Below, one piece after another: positions 54,022 to 61,135 of a stretch of DNA of 64,000 nt. Position 1 is the stretch's first letter. Every line of letters starts with the position of its first letter. The notes under the pieces were generated by a model. The model saw nothing but the letters and a program-made list of their open reading frames with translations. It was not told where the DNA came from and did not search any database. A program made the position numbers and the translations under genes. The DNA comes from Spinactinospora alkalitolerans (GTDB lineage Bacteria > Actinomycetota > Actinomycetes > Streptosporangiales > Streptosporangiaceae), in assembly GCF_013408795.1 (NCBI RefSeq), contig NZ_JACCCC010000001.1:4898001-4962000 (forward strand). Reading direction: 5' to 3'.

Positions 54022-54055
54022 GGAGCGCGATGGCACCGGGGGCGGGGGCGCGGAC

Positions 54056-54382
54056 GTGAGCGGCATGGGAGACGAGGAGGAGGAGTACCGGGGACCGGCG
54101 ACCGCGGTGATCGACGGCCGCGAGGCCGCGGTGCGGGTGCACCTCGCCGGCCACTTCGACCCGCTCACCGGCGGCTACCGCTGGGTGGGCCGGATCGCGG
54201 CGAATCCGGAGGTCACCGCCTGCTTCGAGACGGGCCGGAGATCGGTGCTGATCCGCACGCCCGACGGCGCGGCCGAGGGCGTCCTGGCCGAACCCGACGT
54301 CTGGGGCGGCCACCCGGTCTCGGGCGCCGGCCGGCCGCCGTTCCCGGTCCCCGAGGTGCTCGCCGAGGATCTGGAGGACTGA
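54056..54382 (+). CDS. DUF4873 domain protein
   Basis: The 108-residue protein carries the DUF4873 core YRGPATAVIDGREAAVRVHLAGHFDPLTGGYRWVGRIAAN followed by a second half RSVLIRTPDGAAEGVLAEPDVWGGHPVSG. The domain is often fused to FAD monooxygenases or stands beside SDR/diiron genes; a role in binding the same substrate is assumed. It starts at GTG 54056, six residues before the conserved core. Confidence 0.85.
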   Translation: MSGMGDEEEEYRGPATAVIDGREAAVRVHLAGHFDPLTGGYRWVGRIAANPEVTACFETGRRSVLIRTPDGAAEGVLAEPDVWGGHPVSGAGRPPFPVPEVLAEDLED

Positions 54383-54409
54383 TCGAACCTCGACCGCTGC
54401 GTTCGCGTG

Positions 54410-54500
54410 GCGAGGCGGGAGTTTCACGGCCCGGACCCGCTGTGCCGTCGGCGCTGCGCGCACTGCGACAGCCGACCCCCTGTACGAGCGCGATCATCGA
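54410..54500 (+). repeat. Dispersed ~90 bp repeat, copy A
   Basis: Starting GCGAGGCGGGAG and continuing through CACGGCCCGGACCCGCTG and GCGACAGCCGACCCCCTGT, this stretch matches 59954-60050 at most positions with one or two small indels. It lies just downstream of the DUF4873 stop codon and overlaps no gene. Confidence 0.6.
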
Positions 54501-54520
54501 GCATCGGTGAGGGACCGCCG

Positions 54521-54653
54521 GTGGGCGTGCGGCCCTATGAGGTCGTGGGGGGTGCCGGCGCACTTCGACAGGTTCACCGGGCGCCACATGCCGCACTGCC
54601 ACAACCTCGAACACGAGGACATGGCGATGGCGGCCGACTTCGACGCGGTGTGA
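54521..54653 (+). pseudogene. C-terminal remnant of a multicopper oxidase
   Basis: The frame from 54552 reads PAHFDRFTGRHMPHCHNLEHED then MAMAADFDAV-stop. This is the type-1/type-3 copper-site end of multicopper oxidases (HCHNLEHEDxxM). Just upstream in another frame is VGVRPYEVV, the preceding conserved strand. All other copper domains are missing. It is a clear fossil of a deleted gene. Confidence 0.65.
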
Positions 54654-54696
54654 GCAGGGCCGGTCGGACGGGAGGGCGTCGCCGCCGGAGGCATCG

Positions 54697-55728
54697 CTAA
54701 ACCGAGGCGGGGCCGTAGGCGTAGGGGTGGACCGGTTCCAGGTCGTCGGCCGGGGTGAACCAGGTGGACATCGCGTACGGGTCGTGCGGGCCGCCGAGCG
54801 GATCGGCCCGCTCGTCGAGCAGCCGCAGCGACTCCAGGTGTGCCGGGGCGAAGGCGTTCTCCGCCAGCGCCTCGAAGTAGCCGGCGGCATCGGCCAGCAG
54901 CGCGTGGCCGCTCAGGTGGTCATGGGCCGCCCGGAACATGGTCCGGACCGCCAGCGCCTCGCCGAGGCAGGCGGGGGGCCGCCAGCAGGACTCGACCAGC
55001 CGGTGCGCGCCGGTGCCGGCCACCAGCAGGAAGCGGCGCACGAACCCGATGTCGCAGCGGTGCGCGACCGGCTCGGGCAGGACGCCCAGGATCTGCGGCT
55101 CCGCCAGGTCCGCGGCCGTCCCGCCGCCGATCCGGTGCAGCGCGTCGAGGTCGCGGTAGAGGCCGTCGAAGAACGCGTAGACGCCCATGAGCAGCGATCC
55201 GGCCAGCAGGTCGGCGCAGCGGGGCGCGGGCGCGGCCCCGTCGTGCAGGCCGAACATCTCCGGACCGAACGCGCGCAGCCGCGGCGCGTGGACGAGCAGG
55301 CACCGCCGCACCCGCGCCCGGTCGATCTCGGAACCGGCGGAGCCCGCGCGCGGCGCGGCCGGCGGGACGGTTCCGGGGTCGGCGGCGCGCCGGGGGAGGT
55401 CGCCGTCGGGCCCCTGGACCCGGCAGCCGGTGACCTGCCAGTCGTCGAGCGCCTCGTGCTCCAGCAGGAGCCGCGCCACCGTGAGCCGCAGCCCGGTCTC
55501 GGCGTCCTCTGGCGAGGGCGCCTCGGCGACCGCGCTGACGACGGCGCCGCGGCCGTGCGCGAGGCAGCGGACCGCGTGCAGCCGGACCACGGCGCCGTCG
55601 GGCCCCTGGATCCGGACGACGGCGTCGAGCTGCTCCAGGAGGATCTGCGCCCCGCCGCGGGAGCGCAGCTCGTCCAGCTCCCCGGCGTCACCGGGGATCT
55701 CCACCTCGATCTGAACGGCGTAGTGCAC
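54697..55728 (-). CDS. Uncharacterised protein, paralog of 33246-34367
   Basis: The 343-residue protein starts at GTG 55728 (GGGAGG four bases upstream) with HYAVQIEVEIPGDAGELDELRSRGGAQILLEQLDAVVRIQGPDGA, aligning to the N-terminus of the gene at 33246. It also shares DDWQVTGCRV, IDRARVRRCLLVHAPRLRAFGPEMFG, HRCDIGFVRRFLLVAGTGAHRLVES and the end MSTWFTPADDLEPVHPYAYG. No known domain is recognised. Two distant copies suggest a small actinomycete-specific family. Confidence 0.7.
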   Translation of the reverse strand: MHYAVQIEVEIPGDAGELDELRSRGGAQILLEQLDAVVRIQGPDGAVVRLHAVRCLAHGRGAVVSAVAEAPSPEDAETGLRLTVARLLLEHEALDDWQVTGCRVQGPDGDLPRRAADPGTVPPAAPRAGSAGSEIDRARVRRCLLVHAPRLRAFGPEMFGLHDGAAPAPRCADLLAGSLLMGVYAFFDGLYRDLDALHRIGGGTAADLAEPQILGVLPEPVAHRCDIGFVRRFLLVAGTGAHRLVESCWRPPACLGEALAVRTMFRAAHDHLSGHALLADAAGYFEALAENAFAPAHLESLRLLDERADPLGGPHDPYAMSTWFTPADDLEPVHPYAYGPASV

Positions 55729-55826
55729 GGCGCCTCCCGGCGGTCGGGTCGGTTGGGGATCTCCGACCGTAGGCGAAGGCCGTCAAAGCGCGTCGCGGTT
55801 GTCCACAGGTGCGCTCCGACCTGCGG

Positions 55827-56948
55827 TTACCAGATGTCCTCCTGTCGGAAGAAGGCGGCGCCGGTGTGGTCGGCGCGTTCGGCGGCGTAGCCCGGCTTGA
55901 CGACCCTGTTGATCAGGTCCAGGCGCTCGTCGTGGCCGATGAACGCCGACTTCATGGCGTTGACGGTGAACCAGCGCAGGTCGTCGAGGGTGTAACCGAA
56001 CTCCTCGGCCAGCGCGGCGAACTCCCCCGTCATCGAGGTCCGGCTGATCAGGCGGTTGTCGGTGTTGACCGTGACGCGGAACCGCAGTCGGCGCAGGACG
56101 TCGATCGGGTGCTCGGCGAGGCTGCGGACCGCGCCCGTGTGCAGGTTGGAGCTCGGGCACAGCTCCAGCGGGATCCGCTTGTCGCGCACGTAGGCCGCGA
56201 GCTGGCCGAGCTTGGCGCCGCCGCCGTCCTCCACGGCGATGTCGTCGATGATCCGCACGCCCTGGCCGAGCCGGTCGGCGCCGCACCACTGGATGGCCTC
56301 CCAGATGGAGGACAGCCCGAACCCCTCGCCGGCGTGCAGGGTGAGGTTGAAGTTCTCGCGCTTGACGTACTCGCAGGCGGAGATGTGCCGGGTGGGCGGG
56401 TAGCCGGCCTCGGGGCCGGCGATGTCGAAGCCGACCACGCCGCGGTGCCGGAAGCGCACGGCGAGGTCGGCGATCTCCAGCGAATCGGCGGCCTGGCGCA
56501 TGGCCGTGAGCAGCAGCCTGACGTCGATGACGCGGCCGAACAGGCGGGCGCGGGCGGTGCCGACGCGCAGTCCCTCCAGCACCGCATCGACCACCTGCTC
56601 GCGGGTGAGCCCGGCGCGGGTGTGCAGTTCGGGGGCGACCTTGACCTCGGCGTAGACGACGCCGTCGGCGGCCAGGTCCTGGGCGCACTCGGTGGCCACC
56701 CGGGTCAGCGCCGCAGCGTTCTGCAGCAGGTCGGCGATCGGGGCGAAGCGCCCCAGATAGCTCTCCGGCGAACCGGCCCCTGCGGCGAACCAGTCGCCGA
56801 GCCGGCCGGGGTCCAGGGTGGGCAGGCCGTCGTAGCCGGCCTCCCCGGCGAGCTCGGCGAGCGTCGCGGCTCGGACCCCGCCGTCGAGGTGGTCGTGCAG
56901 GACGACCTTGGGCACCCGCCGGATGGTGTCGTGACTGAGTCGGTTCAT
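55827..56948 (-). CDS. add: Adenosine deaminase
   Basis: The 373-residue enzyme has the metal-binding HxH in VVLHDHLDGG near residue 18. It also has DIAGPEAGYPP, the catalytic HAGE in LTLHAGEGFG near 205, CPSSNLHTGAV near 270 and the aspartate of VTVNTDNRLIS near 300. It converts adenosine to inosine in purine salvage. ATG 56948 follows GGGAGGAGG. The gene lies 250 bp downstream of the Ro60 gene on the same strand; linked function (RNA-derived nucleoside salvage) is only a suggestion. Confidence 0.93.
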   Translation of the reverse strand: MNRLSHDTIRRVPKVVLHDHLDGGVRAATLAELAGEAGYDGLPTLDPGRLGDWFAAGAGSPESYLGRFAPIADLLQNAAALTRVATECAQDLAADGVVYAEVKVAPELHTRAGLTREQVVDAVLEGLRVGTARARLFGRVIDVRLLLTAMRQAADSLEIADLAVRFRHRGVVGFDIAGPEAGYPPTRHISACEYVKRENFNLTLHAGEGFGLSSIWEAIQWCGADRLGQGVRIIDDIAVEDGGGAKLGQLAAYVRDKRIPLELCPSSNLHTGAVRSLAEHPIDVLRRLRFRVTVNTDNRLISRTSMTGEFAALAEEFGYTLDDLRWFTVNAMKSAFIGHDERLDLINRVVKPGYAAERADHTGAAFFRQEDIW

Positions 56949-57111
56949 CGTCCTCCTCCCGCCGCCGGATCGCACGGTCGGCGCCGATTCGTTCGGCCGG
57001 TGCGTCACCCGGCCGTGTGGGTAAATTGCCCGGAGTCTAGCCGAGGCGAACCCCCGCCGCGCCGCATCCCCCATCGAGAGAGGCGCGGCGGGACAGGGCG
57101 AGTTCTCTCGT

Positions 57112-57168
57112 CGATCTTGACCCTGTTGGGTTGTCGCAGCGTTCTCAGGCCCCACAAGGCCAAGATCG
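57112..57168 (-). terminator. Possible terminator downstream of the Ro60 gene
   Basis: An 8-bp perfect stem CGATCTTG (57112-57119) / CAAGATCG (57161-57168) encloses ~40 nt. It is the only notable structure between the Ro60 and adenosine deaminase genes. Confidence 0.35.
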
Positions 57169-57198
57169 GCGGGCGGGCCCACTCGACTTCCGCGGACC

Positions 57199-58782
57199 TC
57201 AGCAAGCCTCGGCGGTCTCCCACGGCCAGTGGGCGGCGCGGCCGGCCTCGATCAGCGGGATCATGCCGAACGCGGCGTCGGTCAGGCCGGCGAACGCGTG
57301 CCGGTTGCCCTCGCCCGAAGGGCCGTGGCCGCGCCGGTAACCCACCAGGTTCCAGGTGTACACCGGGACCTGCGGCGGGACGGCCGCGGTGGGGTCGGCG
57401 CCCCGCCGACCCGCCCACGCCTGCTCGTCGGTGACGATGACGACCCGGTCGTGCCCGCGGTAGTTGTCGCGGACCGCCTGGGCGGTGTTGGTGCCGCCCA
57501 GGCTGCCGAACCGCTCGACCACGCGCAGCACGGCCTCGCCTCCGCGCACGGCGACCGGCCGGTGGCCGGTGCCGAACTCCACGAGGTCGGCCTCCCGCGC
57601 GCGCAGCGCCAGCGCCGCGCCGAACACCGCGGCCGCGTCGGCCGAGGTCAGTTGGGACCGCGCCGACATCCGGCCGAACATCGACCCGGACCGGTCCACC
57701 AGGACCAGCGTGCGCCCCGGCAGCGCGGGCACGTTGGCCAGCGACGCCTGCAGCGCCCTCTCCAGCGCCGCGCCCCAGCGCAGCGACGGGGCGGCGCGGT
57801 GGGCGGCGAGGAACCGCATGGGCATCTGCCGCGACCGCGCGACCTCGGCCGGGTCGGCCAGCCGCGCGGCCACCGCCTCGGCGACCTCGTCGCCGACACC
57901 GGCCTCGTCGAAGTTGCGCAGGTTGCGCAGCCGGGCCGTGTAGCCCATGGACGGCAGCACCGTCTGCCACGCGGCCGCGTCCATCGGCCCCTGCAGCCAG
58001 CCGGCCAGCGCCTCCCACGTCATCGCGGCCCGACGCAGTACGTCGGCGGCGTCGGGGCGGTCCAGCACGGCGCGGCGCTCCGCAACGGGCAGCGCCATGA
58101 GGTCGGCGCGCGCCCGCAGCGTCGCCAGTCCGGCCGGGACCGGGTTGTCCCGGCCGTGCCGGCGGTCCAGGGCGTGCCGGAACAGCTCGCCCTGCCCACT
58201 GGTACCGGCCACCGGGTGGGTGAGGTCGATGACGTCGCCGAACCGGAAGGCGCGGGCGTCGGTGTCGTACTTCAGCAGCGCCCGCTCGGTGTAGAGCCGG
58301 GTCACCGCGTCGGCGATGCCGCGCTTGACCGGCTTGGGCACGGACCTGCCGTAGCGCCCGGTCCAGTAGGCCAGCGCCTCGCCGGGCTCGTCGGGCCGCA
58401 GCAGCACCGAGTCGACGAGCCGGCGGCTGCGGCCGTGCGCTCCGGCCGCCAGTCGCGCCCTGGCCGCCTCCAACGCTCCCACCAGGGACGCCGAGCGCAG
58501 CCCCGCCTCCCGCCGCAGCCAGCCCAGCAGGCCGGACAGCCAGTCGGGGTCGTCGACGGCGAGCCGGGCGACCAGGGCGCGGAACCGCTCGTCGCGCTCG
58601 TCGGCCGCCTCGTAGAAGGTCTGCTCGCCGACCATCTGGGCGACCGCCAGGACGAAGAGCTCGGAGCGGGGGTCGCGCAGATGGCCGGGCGCGCCCTCGT
58701 GGGTGCGTCCGGTGGCGACGCGCTCGGCGGTGACGGGTCCGGCGCCGACCGGGGTCGTGCCGGCCCGGTTGAACTTGGCCAT
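57199..58782 (-). CDS. rsr: TROVE-domain Ro60/Rsr RNA-binding protein
   Basis: The 527-residue protein is a bacterial Ro60 ortholog. It starts MAKFNRAGTTPVG. Residues ~20-350 form the HEAT-repeat TROVE ring (LRDPRSELFVLAVAQMVGEQTFYE, WLRREAGLRSASLVGALEAA, KRGIADAVTRLYTERALLKYD, TWEALAGWLQGPMDAAAWQTVLPSMGYTARLRNLRNF). Residues ~360-520 are a vWA domain with an intact MIDAS (LVDRSGSMFG and VIVTDEQAW). Ro60/Rsr binds Y RNAs and misfolded RNAs and can tether the exoribonuclease PNPase. AAGGAGG precedes ATG 58782. Four Y-RNA-like genes lie immediately upstream on the same strand. Confidence 0.93.
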   Translation of the reverse strand: MAKFNRAGTTPVGAGPVTAERVATGRTHEGAPGHLRDPRSELFVLAVAQMVGEQTFYEAADERDERFRALVARLAVDDPDWLSGLLGWLRREAGLRSASLVGALEAARARLAAGAHGRSRRLVDSVLLRPDEPGEALAYWTGRYGRSVPKPVKRGIADAVTRLYTERALLKYDTDARAFRFGDVIDLTHPVAGTSGQGELFRHALDRRHGRDNPVPAGLATLRARADLMALPVAERRAVLDRPDAADVLRRAAMTWEALAGWLQGPMDAAAWQTVLPSMGYTARLRNLRNFDEAGVGDEVAEAVAARLADPAEVARSRQMPMRFLAAHRAAPSLRWGAALERALQASLANVPALPGRTLVLVDRSGSMFGRMSARSQLTSADAAAVFGAALALRAREADLVEFGTGHRPVAVRGGEAVLRVVERFGSLGGTNTAQAVRDNYRGHDRVVIVTDEQAWAGRRGADPTAAVPPQVPVYTWNLVGYRRGHGPSGEGNRHAFAGLTDAAFGMIPLIEAGRAAHWPWETAEAC

Positions 58783-58842
58783 CGCGCACCTCCTTCATGG
58801 TGCCGGGAACGGGGCGGACACCGGGAGGGACCGCGAGCACGA

Positions 58843-59016
58843 GAAGAAGGGGCGCCCGAGGACGGGGGTCGGCGACGGAAATAACGCCCAGCGCTCTACA
58901 CGACCCGTGCTGTCCGCACCTGAGCCACACCGGATGCGAAATCCGGTGGCGGGACTCGAACCCGCGACCTCTGGGTCCCCAAGTATCCGTCACCTGCGCA
59001 CCGGGCGCCCTTCTTC
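58843..59016 (-). ncRNA. Y-RNA-like (YrlA type) RNA, A-type unit 2 with tRNA mimic
   Basis: Read leftward, bases 59016-59002 pair with 58858-58843 (15 bp with one bulged base, GAAGAAGGGCGCCCG). After an internal loop (GTGCGCA on the 5' side) a 9-bp stem 58994-58986 / 58879-58871 closes the RNA. Inside is a tRNA-like module in permuted order: T-arm GCGGG-TTCGAGT-CCCGC (58965-58949), acceptor-like 8-bp stem CACCGGAT/ATCCGGTG capped by TTCGC (58948-58928), and a D-arm GCTC..GAGC with an enlarged loop (58925-58893). Architecture and location beside the Ro60 gene match bacterial Y RNAs. About 174 nt; it ends 60 bp before the rsr start codon. Confidence 0.85.
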
Positions 59017-59026
59017 GGTTTTCGCG

Positions 59027-59133
59027 ATGCCGCTCCCGAGTTCGGATCGGCGACGGCCGTGCGGCCTCGAAGCCGTTTCCAAAGACCTCGGGGTCTGGGG
59101 AAGTAACCGTCGCCCGCGCACCGGGAGGTGCAC
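59027..59133 (-). ncRNA. Y-RNA-like RNA, B-type unit 2 (no D-arm)
   Basis: The outer stem pairs GTGC..CTCCCG (59133-59122) with CGGGAG..GCAT (59038-59027). The inner stem GGCGACGG / CCGTCGCC is perfect over 8 bp. The internal loop again has GTGCGCG on the 5' side and GATCCGAACT on the 3' side, like the other three units. The enclosed ~50 nt hold two hairpins (GACC-CCGA-GGTC, and CGGC-TTCGAG-GCCG resembling a T-arm) but no D-arm. A TACGGT -10 lies seven bases upstream of the predicted 5' end. Ten bases separate it from the A-type unit that follows. Confidence 0.72.
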
Positions 59134-59140
59134 GGCCCCC

Positions 59141-59178
59141 ACCGTAGAAGGGGGCCGCGGGGCGGCGCCACCGGTTTT
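59141..59178 (-). promoter_or_regulatory. Promoter of the second B-A Y-RNA pair
   Basis: On the reverse strand AAAACCGGTGG (59178-59168) is followed after exactly 21 bases by a -10 TACGGT (59146-59141), seven bases before the predicted RNA 5' end at 59133. The same two blocks at the same 21-base distance precede the first pair (59548-59511), so this is a duplicated promoter. Sequence between the blocks is not conserved. Confidence 0.6.
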
Positions 59179-59225
59179 TCCGGCGTACCGGTCCCGCTCG
59201 GAGAAAGGGCCCGGAAAAGGGCATG

Positions 59226-59373
59226 AAAAAGGACGCCCGAGGTCGAGATCGGCGGCGGAGACGTAGCGCTCTACCGAATTGAGCTACGCCCCCGAAGGGG
59301 CGACGGGACTCGAACCCGCAACATCTCATTTTTCAGGTGAAGTATCCGCTGCCTGCGCACCGGGCGCCCTTTT
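59226..59373 (-). ncRNA. Y-RNA-like (YrlA type) RNA, A-type unit 1 with near-complete permuted tRNA mimic
   Basis: The 5' end AAAAGGGCGCCCG (59373-59361) pairs over 13 bp (one G-U) with CGGGCGTCCTTTT (59239-59227). The RNA ends in a T-run, so the outer stem doubles as a terminator. After the conserved GTGCGCA / CTCGACCT internal loop, a stem GGCAGCGGA / TCCGCCGCC closes the RNA. Inside are a T-arm GCGGG-TTCGAGT-CCCGT (59319-59303), an acceptor stem CGCCCC-TTCG-GGGGCG joined by a UUCG tetraloop (59302-59287) and a D-arm GCTC-AATTCGGTA-GAGC (59284-59268). This is tRNA order rotated, as known for YrlA. About 148 nt. Confidence 0.87.
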
Positions 59374-59385
59374 CCGATTTCCGCG

Positions 59386-59504
59386 GTGCCGCTTCCGAGG
59401 TCGAGGCGACGACGGACATCCGCGACCGGTTCGCACCGGCCGCGTCATGGATTCGAACCACGTGAGTGCCAGAAGTAACCGTCGTCTGCGCACCGGAAGT
59501 GCAC
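59386..59504 (-). ncRNA. Y-RNA-like RNA, B-type unit 1 (T-arm plus capped stem, no D-arm)
   Basis: Outer stem GTGC..CTTCCG (59504-59494) / CGGAAG..GCAC (59397-59386); inner stem GACGACGG / CCGTCGTC perfect over 8 bp. The 5' internal loop GTGCGCA and 3' CTCGACCT are the same as in A-type unit 1. The enclosed segment has a T-arm CGTGG-TTCGAAT-CCATG followed by a 10-bp hairpin CGCGGCCGGT-GCGA-ACCGGTCGCG with a GNRA loop, and no D-arm. Predicted start at 59504, six bases after a TAGTGT -10. Twelve bases separate it from the A-type unit, so the two are probably co-transcribed. Confidence 0.75.
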
Positions 59505-59510
59505 GGCTCC

Positions 59511-59548
59511 ACACTAGAACGGAGCCCTATCGCTCCTCCACCGGTTTT
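59511..59548 (-). promoter_or_regulatory. Promoter of the first B-A Y-RNA pair
   Basis: AAAACCGGTGG (59548-59538) and the -10 TAGTGT (59516-59511) on the reverse strand are 21 bases apart, exactly as in the second pair. The predicted start is the first base of the RNA's outer stem (59504). Confidence 0.6.
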
Positions 59549-59602
59549 CGCGCCGGCGCAGGAGGTCGACGGGGACGCCGGGCCCGCGCGCCGCGTCGCG
59601 GC

Positions 59603-59797
59603 TCAGCGCGTCCGGCGCCCCCTGATCCCCCATACCAGCAGGCCTATGCCCGCCAGCAGGACGACCGGCCCGAGGACTCCCCACAGCCGCACCCCGGTCA
59701 TGGGGCTGCCCTGCAGGTGGCCCCATCCTTGGAGTCCCCATACTCCGCCGATCAGCACGAGCAGCGCGCCCAGCACGATCAGGGTCCAGCTCTTCAT
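59603..59797 (-). CDS. Small two-span membrane protein
   Basis: The 64-residue protein has two hydrophobic helices (LIVLGALLVLIGGVWGL and LWGVLGPVVLLAGIGLLVWGI) separated by a short loop and ends RGRRTR. Such proteins are common, uncharacterised and probably structural. The ATG at 59797 is preceded by GGAAGAG. It is upstream of the Y-RNA array on the same strand but not obviously part of it. Confidence 0.65.
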   Translation of the reverse strand: MKSWTLIVLGALLVLIGGVWGLQGWGHLQGSPMTGVRLWGVLGPVVLLAGIGLLVWGIRGRRTR

Positions 59798-59953
59798 CTC
59801 TTCCGCCTCTCACCGGCTCGTCCATGGGGAATTCGGAGCCGGCGGCCGGGCGGATGGGTCCGGCGCACGCGGTGCCCGGCCGCCTCGCGGAGCGGCCGGG
59901 CACCGGCGGGCCACGATCGGGGCGCTCATCGGGCTCTGCCGCCGAGATCGCGG

Positions 59954-60050
59954 GGCGAGGCGGACTTCCACGGCGCGGACCCGCTGCACCGCCGGCGGCT
60001 TGCGCGCACCGCGACAGCCGGCCCCCTGTGCACACCCGGTCGTCAGATAT
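59954..60050 (+). repeat. Dispersed ~90 bp repeat, copy B
   Basis: Beginning GCGAGGCGGACTTCCACGG, with CGGACCCGCTG and CGCGACAGCCGGCCCCCTGT, it is similar over most of its length to 54410-54500. It ends four bases before the stop codon of the converging pdxA-type gene, so each copy abuts the 3' end of a gene. Confidence 0.6.
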
Positions 60051-60053
60051 CGA

Positions 60054-61076
60054 TCAGCTCCCGTACTCGGCCCGGATGCGGTCGGCGAAGTGGGAGAACT
60101 CCGCGCCGTGCAGGAACGCCGAGCGCATGGTGCCCGGGTCGGCCACGCCCTGGCCCGCGATGTCGAAGGCCGTGCCGTGGTCGACGGAGGTCCGCAGGAT
60201 CGGCAGCCCCACCGTCACCGAGATCGTGCCGTCGAAGTCGTAGGTCTTGGCTGCGATGTGGCCCTGGTCGTGGTACTGCGAGAGCACGCCGTCGTAGCGG
60301 CCCTGCAGCAGCTGGTGGAAGACCGAGTCCGCCGGGACCGGGCCCGTGACGTCGGCGCCGGTGGCGCGCATCCGCTCCACGGCCGGGGTCAGGTGCACGA
60401 TCTCCTCGTCGCCGAACGCGCCGTTCTCCCCGCCGTGCGGGTTGATCGCGGCGACGGCCAGGCGCGGTTCGTCGTGGCCGAAGACCCGCAGCGCGGTCAG
60501 CGCCTCCTCGATCTGGGCGATCTGCTGCTCCTCGCTGACCTGGTCGAGGGCCGTGCGCAGCGACAGGTGCCGGGTGGCGAAGAAGATCTTCTTGCCGCGC
60601 ACCACGAACATGGTGTTCTGCCGGGTCACACCGGTCAGCTCGCCCAGCATCTCGGTGTGTCCGAGGTGCTTGCTGCCGGCCGCCCAGATGGCCTCCTTGT
60701 TGATGGGGCCGGTGACGATGCCGGAGACGTCGCCGGCCATCGCGGCCCCGGTCGCCACCTCGATGGCGCGCACGGCTGCGGCGCCGGCCCGCTCGTCGAC
60801 CCTGCCCCACTCCAGTTCGGTCTCGCCGAGGACGCCGATGTCGAAGCAGTCGATCACGCCCTCCTCCCTGGCGGGCAGCTCCCATGAGCCCACCGCCCGG
60901 ATCCGCACGTCGAGGCCGCACACCTCGACCGCGCGGCGGAGCACGGCGGGGTCGGCGACGACCACACCGCGCGCGGAGGCCTGCGCGCCCACTTCGGCCA
61001 GGGTCCGCACGGTGATTTCAGGACCGATGCCGACCGGGTCGCCAACGGTGACGGCGAGGGTCGGGCGTTGCGTCAT
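60054..61076 (-). CDS. PdxA-family 4-phosphoerythronate/4-phosphothreonate dehydrogenase (PdxA2-like)
   Basis: The 340-residue protein has the PdxA start LAVTVGDPVGIGPEI, the metal-binding histidines in LGHTEML, SQYHDQGHI and SVDHGTAFDIAGQG, and substrate segments IVTGPINKEA and AINPHGGENGAFG. Vitamin-B6 PdxA and the catabolic PdxA2 look alike. Here it sits 60 bases downstream of a four-carbon acid sugar kinase and a GntP permease, which is the PdxA2/DtnK arrangement for D-threonate or D-erythronate catabolism. It would oxidise and decarboxylate the 4-phosphate to dihydroxyacetone phosphate. Confidence 0.88.
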   Translation of the reverse strand: MTQRPTLAVTVGDPVGIGPEITVRTLAEVGAQASARGVVVADPAVLRRAVEVCGLDVRIRAVGSWELPAREEGVIDCFDIGVLGETELEWGRVDERAGAAAVRAIEVATGAAMAGDVSGIVTGPINKEAIWAAGSKHLGHTEMLGELTGVTRQNTMFVVRGKKIFFATRHLSLRTALDQVSEEQQIAQIEEALTALRVFGHDEPRLAVAAINPHGGENGAFGDEEIVHLTPAVERMRATGADVTGPVPADSVFHQLLQGRYDGVLSQYHDQGHIAAKTYDFDGTISVTVGLPILRTSVDHGTAFDIAGQGVADPGTMRSAFLHGAEFSHFADRIRAEYGS

Positions 61077-61135
61077 GACTGGTTCCTCCAGTTGTAGCGG
61101 TGCCGCGGCGCTTCCGGCGCCGCGGGATCGGGATG

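Noticed and set aside
54026-54058. Nine-codon open frame between the diiron oxygenase and DUF4873 genes
   Set aside because: Too short to support; probably part of the leader of the DUF4873 gene.
25006-57173. Shared 13-mer CAAGATCGGCGGG at 25006-25018 and 57161-57173
   Set aside because: One copy is inside the SanA coding end and flanking similarity stops at once, so I treat it as chance.
58949-58965. T-arm sequence suggesting an ordinary tRNA gene (also at 59303-59319)
   Set aside because: The arms occur in permuted order with capped acceptor stems and no anticodon arm. The outer stems and the Ro60 neighbour make Y RNA the better reading.
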